This document shows positions 58,277-64,000 of a stretch of DNA of 64,000 nucleotides, in pieces; position 1 is the first letter of the stretch; every line of letters starts with the position of its first letter. The stretch comes from Actinocorallia longicatena (GTDB lineage Bacteria > Actinomycetota > Actinomycetes > Streptosporangiales > Streptosporangiaceae). The stretch spans positions 372,001-436,000 of the forward strand of contig NZ_BAAAUV010000002.1 of NCBI RefSeq assembly GCF_039534125.1. Direction: 5' to 3'. A model generated the notes under the pieces. It searched no databases. It saw only the letters and a program-made list of their open reading frames with translations, and was not told the origin of the DNA. The position numbers were made by a program, and so were the translations under genes.

Positions 58277-61200
58277 GTGTCGAGCGAGTCGCACACACCT
58301 GCCGATCTGAGTGACTTCGGTGCCAACGAATGGTTGGTCGATGAGCTCTACCAGAAGTACTTGGAAGACCCTGAGACGGTCGACAAGGCCTGGTGGAGCT
58401 TTTTCGCTGATTACAAGCCTGGCTCCAAGCCCGCTCAGCCCTTGAACGGTGCCGCGCCTGCGGCATCTCCTGCACCCCCCGCCGCGGAGCCGAAGAGTGC
58501 TCCCGCGCCGGCGGCGGCCGCACCGAAGCCCGCGGCGGCCAAGCCCGCGAGCGCTCCGGTCGCGGCGGGTGCCGAGGAGGTGCGCCTCAAGGGCGTGGCC
58601 GCCAAGACGGTAGCCAACATGGAGAACAGCCTGACCGTCCCGACCGCCACGAGCGTTCGGGCCGTTCCGGCCAAGCTGCTGATCGACAACCGCATTGTGA
58701 TCAACAATCACCTCAAGCGGGGTCGCGGCGGCAAGGTCTCCTTCACCCACCTGATCGGCTTCGCGATCGTCAAGGCCCTCCGGGCCATGCCGGAGATGAA
58801 CGCCTACTACACCGAGATCGACGGCAAGCCGGCGCTGGTCAAGCCCGAGCACGTCAACTTCGGCCTGGCGATCGACATCAAGAAGTCCGACGGCCAGCGC
58901 CAGCTCGTGGTGCCGTCGATCAAGGCGTCCGAGACGCTGGACTTCCGCCAGTTCTGGGCCGCCTACGAGGAGATCGTCCGCAAGGCGAGGGCCAACAAGC
59001 TCACCCTCGACGACTTCATGGGCACCACGATCAGCCTGACCAACCCGGGCACGATCGGCACGGTCCACTCCGTGCCGCGGCTGATGCCCGGGCAGGGCAC
59101 GATCATCGGCGTCGGCGCGATGGAGTACCCGGCGCAGTACTCGGGCTCGAACGAGGAGACCCTGGCCCGCGCCGCGATCTCCAAGATCATGACGATCACC
59201 TCGACGTACGACCACCGCATCATCCAGGGTGCGCAGTCGGGCGACTTCCTGCGCCGCGTGCACGCGCTGCTGCTGGGCGAGGAGGGCTTCTACGACGAGA
59301 TCTTCGAGTCGCTGCGGATCCCCTACGAGCCGGTCCGCTGGGTCCGCGACATCGCGGCGTCCCACGAGAACGACATCGCCAAGATCGCCCGCGTCCACGA
59401 GCTGATCCACGCCTACCGCGTGCGCGGCCACCTCATGGCCGACACCGACCCGCTGGAGTACAAGCAGCGCCGCCACCCCGACCTGGACATCCTCCAGCAC
59501 GGGCTGACGCTGTGGGACCTCGAGCGCGACTTCGCGACCGGCGGGTTCGGCGGCAAGCCGTTCATGACGCTCCGCGACATCCTCGGCGTCCTGCGCAACT
59601 CCTACTGCCGCACCGTCGGCATCGAGTACATGCACATCCAGGACGTCGAAGAGCGCAAGTGGATCCAGGAGCGGGTCGAGGTCCCCTTCGAGCCGCCCTC
59701 CCGCGAGGAGCAGCTGCACATCCTGCGGCGCCTGAACTCCGCCGAGGCGTTCGAGACCTTCCTGCAGACCAAGTTCGTCGGGCAGAAGCGCTTCTCCCTC
59801 GAGGGCGGCGAGTCCCTGATCCCGCTGCTCGACGCCGTGATCAGCGCCGCCGCCAAGGACGGCCTCGACGAGGTCGTCATCGGCATGGCCCACCGCGGCC
59901 GCCTGAACGTGCTGGCCAACATCGTCGGCAAGTCCTACTCGCAGATCTTCGGCGAGTTCGAGGGCAACCTCGACCCGCGCTCCGCGCAGGGCTCCGGCGA
60001 CGTGAAGTACCACCTCGGCGCGGCCGGGGACTTCGTCGCCTGGGACGGCAACAAGATCAAGACCTCGCTGACCGCGAACCCCTCCCACCTGGAGGCCGTG
60101 AACCCGGTCGCCGAGGGCGTCGTCCGCGCCAAGCAGGACATGATCGACACCGGTGAGGACGGCTTCTCCGTCATGCCGGTCCTCATCCACGGCGACGCGG
60201 CCTTCGCCGGCCAGGGCGTGGTGGCCGAGACCCTGAACCTGTCGCAGCTGCGCGGCTACCGCGTCGGCGGCACGGTCCACCTGGTCGTCAACAACCAGGT
60301 CGGCTTCACCACGGCTCCGGAGTACTCGCGCTCCTCGGTGTACTGCACCGACGTCGCGCGGATGATCCAGGCGCCGATCTTCCACGTCAACGGCGACGAC
60401 CCCGAGGCCTGCGCCCGGGTCGCGCGGCTGGCGTTCGAGTACCGGCAGGCGTTCAAGAAGGACGTCGTCATCGACCTGGTCTGCTACCGGCGCCGGGGTC
60501 ACAACGAGGCCGACAACCCCTCGTTCACCCAGCCGCTGATGTACGACCTGATCGACGCCAAGCGCTCGGTCCGCAAGCTGTACACCGAGGCCCTCATCGG
60601 CCGCGGCGACATCACCGTCGAAGAGGCCGAGCAGGCGCTGCAGGACTACCAGCAGCAGCTCGAGCGGGCCTTCACCGAGGTGCGCGAGGCCGTCAAGGCC
60701 CCGCAGGCGCCCGGCGCCGTGGTCCGCCCGCCCGACGAGGACCGCATCCCGATCGACCACGCGGCCGCCGGCTCGGCGATCCCGCTGGAGACCGTCAAGC
60801 GGATCATCGACACCCAGGTGACGCTGCCCGAGGGCTTCCAGGTGCACCCGCGCCTCCAGCCGGTCCTCGACCGCCGCGTGAAGATGATCGACGACGACGC
60901 GATCGACTGGGCGACCGGCGAGCTCCTCGCGTTCGGCTCGCTGCTGACCGACGGCCACCCGGTCCGCCTGGTCGGCCAGGACTCGCGCCGCGGCACCTTC
61001 GGCCAGCGGCACGCCGTGCTGGTGGACCGCAAGACCGGGAACACCCACACGCCGCTGCAGGAGTTCTACTCCGGCACCACGAAGTTCTACGTCCACGACT
61101 CGCTGCTCAGCGAGTTCGCGGCCATGGGCTTCGAGTACGGCTACTCCCTCACCCGGCCGGACGCGCTGGTCATGTGGGAGGCGCAGTTCGGCGACTTCGC

Positions 61201-61927
61201 CAACGGCGCTCAGTCGATCATGGACGAGTTCATCTCGTCCGGCGAGCAGAAGTGGGGCCAGCGCTCCGCGGTCACGCTGCTCCTGCCGCACGGCTACGAG
61301 GGCCAGGGCCCGGACCACTCCTCGGCCCGGATCGAGCGCTACCTCCAGATGTGCGCCCAGGACAACATGACGGTCGTCTACCCGACGACCCCGGCGAACT
61401 ACTTCCACATGCTGCGCTGGCAGGCGCGGTCCGGCCGGAACAAGCCGCTCATCGTCTTCACCCCGAAGTCGCTGCTGCGCTCCAAGGCCGCGACCTCGCC
61501 GACCCGCGAGTTCACCGAGGGCGCCTTCCAGCCCGTCATCCCGGACTCCAAGGTCGACGCGGCCGGCGTCAAGCGGGTGCTGTTCACCACCGGCAAGATC
61601 TACTACGACGTGACGGCCGCCCGCGACAAGGCGGGCGTCACCGACACGGCCGTGGTCAGGGTCGAGCGGCTCTACCCGACGCCGATCGACGAGATCAAGG
61701 CCGAGCTGGCGAAGTACTCGCCGGACGTCGAGATCACGTTCGTCCAGGACGAGCCGAAGAACATGGGCGCCTGGCCCTTCTTCGCCCTGGTCCTGCCGCA
61801 CTACCTGGACGGCCGCAAGCTGGGCCTCGTGTCCCGCCCGGCGTCCTCGAGCCCCGCCGTGGGCTCCATCAAGATGCACCAGGCCGAGCAGGACGCGATG
61901 CTCAACCGTCTGTTCCCGCCCGCCTGA
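58277..61927 (+). CDS. kgd: Multifunctional 2-oxoglutarate decarboxylase/dehydrogenase E1-E2 (Kgd)
   Basis: The 1216-residue protein is the actinobacterial E2-E1 fusion. It has an N-terminal helix (FGANEWLVDELYQKYLEDP), an Ala/Pro/Lys linker (about 55-100), a succinyltransferase-like core (about 110-340) with DHRIIQGAQSGDF (His about 313), then the thiamine-diphosphate E1 (about 380-1216) with MAHRGRLNVLANIVGKS, HGDAAFAGQGVVAETLNLSQL and the transketolase-like C-terminal domain (SRRGTFGQRHAV). It decarboxylates 2-oxoglutarate in the TCA cycle and serves the dehydrogenase complex. GTG start. Confidence 0.96.
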   Translation: MSSESHTPADLSDFGANEWLVDELYQKYLEDPETVDKAWWSFFADYKPGSKPAQPLNGAAPAASPAPPAAEPKSAPAPAAAAPKPAAAKPASAPVAAGAEEVRLKGVAAKTVANMENSLTVPTATSVRAVPAKLLIDNRIVINNHLKRGRGGKVSFTHLIGFAIVKALRAMPEMNAYYTEIDGKPALVKPEHVNFGLAIDIKKSDGQRQLVVPSIKASETLDFRQFWAAYEEIVRKARANKLTLDDFMGTTISLTNPGTIGTVHSVPRLMPGQGTIIGVGAMEYPAQYSGSNEETLARAAISKIMTITSTYDHRIIQGAQSGDFLRRVHALLLGEEGFYDEIFESLRIPYEPVRWVRDIAASHENDIAKIARVHELIHAYRVRGHLMADTDPLEYKQRRHPDLDILQHGLTLWDLERDFATGGFGGKPFMTLRDILGVLRNSYCRTVGIEYMHIQDVEERKWIQERVEVPFEPPSREEQLHILRRLNSAEAFETFLQTKFVGQKRFSLEGGESLIPLLDAVISAAAKDGLDEVVIGMAHRGRLNVLANIVGKSYSQIFGEFEGNLDPRSAQGSGDVKYHLGAAGDFVAWDGNKIKTSLTANPSHLEAVNPVAEGVVRAKQDMIDTGEDGFSVMPVLIHGDAAFAGQGVVAETLNLSQLRGYRVGGTVHLVVNNQVGFTTAPEYSRSSVYCTDVARMIQAPIFHVNGDDPEACARVARLAFEYRQAFKKDVVIDLVCYRRRGHNEADNPSFTQPLMYDLIDAKRSVRKLYTEALIGRGDITVEEAEQALQDYQQQLERAFTEVREAVKAPQAPGAVVRPPDEDRIPIDHAAAGSAIPLETVKRIIDTQVTLPEGFQVHPRLQPVLDRRVKMIDDDAIDWATGELLAFGSLLTDGHPVRLVGQDSRRGTFGQRHAVLVDRKTGNTHTPLQEFYSGTTKFYVHDSLLSEFAAMGFEYGYSLTRPDALVMWEAQFGDFANGAQSIMDEFISSGEQKWGQRSAVTLLLPHGYEGQGPDHSSARIERYLQMCAQDNMTVVYPTTPANYFHMLRWQARSGRNKPLIVFTPKSLLRSKAATSPTREFTEGAFQPVIPDSKVDAAGVKRVLFTTGKIYYDVTAARDKAGVTDTAVVRVERLYPTPIDEIKAELAKYSPDVEITFVQDEPKNMGAWPFFALVLPHYLDGRKLGLVSRPASSSPAVGSIKMHQAEQDAMLNRLFPPA

Positions 61928-61940
61928 TGACCGTCTGAAG

Positions 61941-61971
61941 CGAAGGCCCCGGGTTCCCTCCGGGGCCTTCG
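61941..61971 (+). terminator. Terminator after kgd
   Basis: CGAAGGCCCCGG (61941-61952) and CCGGGGCCTTCG (61960-61971) form a perfect 12-bp stem with a 7-base loop. Confidence 0.75.
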
Positions 61972-62023
61972 CCCATTTACCAGGCGGTCGTCTCCGGGCG
62001 GCCGCCCTCTCCGGGAGCGACAC

Positions 62024-62209
62024 GTGTACTTCACCGACCGCGGCATCGAGGAGCTGGTCGAGCGCAGGGGCGAGGAGGAGGTCTCCTTCGCCTGGATCGG
62101 CGAGCGCCTGCGCGACTTCGTCGACCTGAACCCCGAGTTCGAGACGCCGATCGAACGCCTGGCGACCTGGCTCGCCCGCCTGGACGACGACGACCCCGAG
62201 GACGGCTGA
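62024..62209 (+). CDS. DUF6104-type small protein
   Basis: The 61-residue acidic protein begins MYFTDRGIEELVERRGEEEVSFAWIGERLRDFVDLNPEFETP, which matches the short DUF6104 family conserved after kgd-type genes in actinomycetes. Function unknown. GTG start with GGGAG at 6 bases. No membrane segment. It sits between kgd and a PadR regulator. Confidence 0.8.
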   Translation: MYFTDRGIEELVERRGEEEVSFAWIGERLRDFVDLNPEFETPIERLATWLARLDDDDPEDG

Positions 62210-62280
62210 GCGGTCCGGGGCCTCGGCCGGGCACGGGCTGAGTACAGTTGAGAGCCGAACGATGAACGGAAGGACCCCGC

Positions 62281-62856
62281 GTGAGCCCTGTGTTCGCCCA
62301 TGGGCGCCTGCGCCTCTACCTCCTGAAGCTGCTGGAGGAGAGCCCGCGACACGGGTACGAGGTGATCCGCCTCCTCCAGGACCGCTTCCTCGGCATCTAC
62401 TCCCCCTCCCCCGGCACGATCTACCCGCGGCTCGCCCGGCTGGAGGAGGAGGGCCTGGTCACCCACGAGGTGCTCAAGGGCAAGAAGGTCTACTCGATCA
62501 CCGACAAGGGGCGCGCCGAACTCGGCAAGCGCCTCGACGAGCTCGCCGTGCTCGAAGAGGAGATCACCGCGACGGCCCAGCAGTTCGCGCGGGGCGTCAA
62601 GGAGGACGTGCGGGCGACCGTCCGGTCGATGCGCGAGGACCTCAGCAGCGCCCTGCGCAACGGCCAGGGCTGGCGCGACATGAAGAAGAACTGGAGTCCG
62701 GCCGGTAACGGTCTGGATGATCTCCTGCGCGGGTTCTGCCTGGACGTGAAGAATGCGGTCGGGGACACCGAACTCACCGAAAACGACCTGGACAAGGTCA
62801 GAACAGACCTGGAGCAGGCCGTCGAACGGATCCGCAAGCTCAGCGGACCCGGGTGA
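62281..62856 (+). CDS. PadR-family transcriptional regulator
   Basis: The 191-residue protein has a PadR winged helix (LRLYLLKLLEESPRHGYEVIRLLQDRF, PSPGTIYPRLARLEEEGLVTHE, KKVYSITDKGRAEL) and a long helical C-terminal region with many charged residues (TENDLDKVRTDLEQAVERIRKL), longer than usual for small PadR-s1 proteins. The GTG has GGAAGGA at 6 bases. It stands alone between DUF6104 and malic enzyme; its target is not clear, though the malic enzyme promoter is the nearest downstream. Confidence 0.9.
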   Translation: MSPVFAHGRLRLYLLKLLEESPRHGYEVIRLLQDRFLGIYSPSPGTIYPRLARLEEEGLVTHEVLKGKKVYSITDKGRAELGKRLDELAVLEEEITATAQQFARGVKEDVRATVRSMREDLSSALRNGQGWRDMKKNWSPAGNGLDDLLRGFCLDVKNAVGDTELTENDLDKVRTDLEQAVERIRKLSGPG

Positions 62857-62871
62857 CACACCCCCCGTGCT

Positions 62872-62899
62872 TTGGCCCGCGCGGGTGATGTGCCACAAT
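62872..62899 (+). promoter_or_regulatory. Possible promoter of the malic enzyme gene
   Basis: TTGGCC (62872-62877) and CACAAT (62894-62899) are 16 bases apart. They leave a leader of about 110 bases that contains a small GACACCC/GGGTGTC stem at 62942-62968. Confidence 0.35.
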
Positions 62900-63014
62900 C
62901 GCTGAACGGGTGACCCCCGTACGTCGAGAGGCGACCACTCAGACACCCCCCACCGAATCTCGGGTGTCCCATGTGGCGTCTGCCCGAAACCCAAAACCAT
63001 TCTGTGGGGTCGCT

Positions 63015-64000
63015 GTGGCTAGTCAGCCCGAAAATCTCTCCTTCTCCGATGACCCGGCGTTCCAGCTTCACGTCGGCGGCAAGCTCGAGGTCCGTTCCAC
63101 CATCCCGGTGCGCAACAAGGACGACCTGTCCCTCGCCTACACCCCCGGCGTGGCACGCGTCTGCACCGCGATCGCGGACAACCCCGAGCTCGCCCACACC
63201 TACACCTGGACGTCCCGGGTCGTCGCGGTCGTGACGGACGGCACCGCCGTCCTCGGCCTCGGCGACATCGGACCGGCCGCCTCCATGCCCGTCATGGAGG
63301 GCAAGTCGCTCCTGTTCAAGGAGTTCGCGAACGTCGACTCGGTGCCGATCGCGCTGGCCACCACCGACGTGGACGAGATCGTCGAGACCGTCATCCGGAT
63401 GGCCCCGTCGTTCGGCGGCATCAACCTCGAGGACATCAGCGCACCCCGCTGCTTCGAGATCGAGGACCGTCTGCGCGCCGCCCTGGACATCCCCGTCTTC
63501 CACGACGACCAGCACGGCACCGCCATCGTGTCGCTGGCCGCCCTCAAGAACGCCGCCAAGCTCATCGGCAAGCCGCTGTCGCAGATGCGCGGCGTCATCG
63601 CCGGCGCGGGCGCCTCCGGCGTCGCCGTCTGCCGCATCCTGCTGAACGCGGGTGTCGGCGACATCGCCTGCTCCGACTCCAAGGGCCTGATCTACAAGGG
63701 CCGCGACGGCCTGAACCCCGTCAAGGTGGCCTTGGCCGAGGACACCAACAAGGCGGGCCTGACCGGCTCCACCGAAGAGGCTCTGCGCGGTGCGGACTTC
63801 TTCATCGGACTGTCCGGTTCGACCGTCCAGGAGGCCGCGATCGCCACGATGGCCGAGAACGCCATCGTCTTCGCGCTGTCGAACCCGACCCCCGAGGTCG
63901 AGCCCGACGTCGCCCGCCGGCACGCCAGGGTCGTGGCCACCGGCCGCTCCGACCACCCCAACCAGATCAACAACGTGCTGGCCTTCCCCGGCATCTTCAA
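63015..64000 (+). CDS. NAD(P)-dependent malic enzyme, truncated by the window end
   Basis: At least 328 residues are present. The protein starts at GTG (ASQPENLSFSDDPAFQLHVGGKLEV) with GGGG at 5 bases. Family motifs are LAYTPGVARVC, the catalytic Tyr/Lys region GDIGPAASMPVMEGKSLLFK, metal ligands FEIEDRL and HDDQHGTAIVSLAALKNA, and the nucleotide site GAGASGVAVCRILL, followed by SDSKG, which favours NAD. It oxidatively decarboxylates malate to pyruvate. The frame is open at position 64000, so the C-terminus lies outside. Confidence 0.93.
   Translation, partial: MASQPENLSFSDDPAFQLHVGGKLEVRSTIPVRNKDDLSLAYTPGVARVCTAIADNPELAHTYTWTSRVVAVVTDGTAVLGLGDIGPAASMPVMEGKSLLFKEFANVDSVPIALATTDVDEIVETVIRMAPSFGGINLEDISAPRCFEIEDRLRAALDIPVFHDDQHGTAIVSLAALKNAAKLIGKPLSQMRGVIAGAGASGVAVCRILLNAGVGDIACSDSKGLIYKGRDGLNPVKVALAEDTNKAGLTGSTEEALRGADFFIGLSGSTVQEAAIATMAENAIVFALSNPTPEVEPDVARRHARVVATGRSDHPNQINNVLAFPGIF

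Noticed and set aside
58067..62023. A 1318-codon minus-strand open frame opposite kgd
   Set aside because: It is antisense to an unmistakable Kgd protein and is low-complexity Leu/Asp/Arg/Val sequence, the typical mirror of high-GC coding DNA.
62857..63014. Riboswitch in the malic enzyme leader
   Set aside because: Only a single 7-bp stem is visible and no known riboswitch core was recognised.

Overview
The window is high-GC DNA from a soil-type actinomycete. GTG and TTG starts are frequent, ATGA stop/start overlaps are common, and the genes for ergothioneine synthesis, a mycobacterial-type 2-oxoglutarate decarboxylase (Kgd), DUF397, DUF6104 and a KstR-type steroid regulator all point to Actinomycetes. 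The gene mix would suit Streptosporangiales/Thermomonosporaceae, but that placement is an inference. No tRNA, rRNA, CRISPR array, prophage or insertion sequence was seen.

Layout. 1-3.3 kb: a GntR fragment, a small orphan gene, a membrane-anchored GH39-like glycosidase and a P450. 3.3-10 kb: a histidine-utilisation operon (hutH, hutU, an M20 amidohydrolase, hutF) with a divergent IclR regulator. 10-11.4 kb: an ECF-like sigma factor with a probable leaderless promoter and its membrane partner, followed by about 350 bp of non-coding DNA full of hairpins. 11.7-15.7 kb: a glycine betaine/choline-type ABC importer under a LacI regulator. 15.8-19.9 kb: egtABCD for ergothioneine. 20-23.6 kb: TetR/MFS efflux pair, a PPOX-fold enzyme and a Uma2 protein.

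23.6-30.7 kb and 42.3-57.4 kb together hold a steroid (cholesterol-type) catabolic gene set. It includes a KstR homologue, FadD17-like ligase, Ltp2 aldolase, FadA5 thiolase, a CYP125-like P450, an FdxD-like ferredoxin, an alcohol dehydrogenase, an Hsd4A-like SDR and an enoyl-CoA hydratase. The ChsE1/ChsE2 dehydrogenase pair and the ChsH2/ChsH1 hydratase pair, which are separate subunits in Mycobacterium tuberculosis, are each a single fused polypeptide here. Palindromes of the KstR type (TnnAACnnGTTnnA) lie upstream of fadD17, fadA5 and the ferredoxin gene, so the scattered operons can be read as one predicted regulon.

Two other clusters have no obvious known product. The first (35.7-42.3 kb) is a tightly overlapping operon of a FabH/OleA-type condensing enzyme, a family 2 glycosyltransferase, a P450, an adenylate-forming ligase and a lipoprotein, with a second paralogous P450 divergent across a nested dyad. 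The second (47.1-50.9 kb) has a GT4 glycosyltransferase, a methyltransferase that appears to start at CTG, a toroid-fold 'prenyltransferase-like' protein and an opposing second methyltransferase. The window ends with DedA, Kgd, DUF6104, a PadR regulator and a malic enzyme cut by the window edge.
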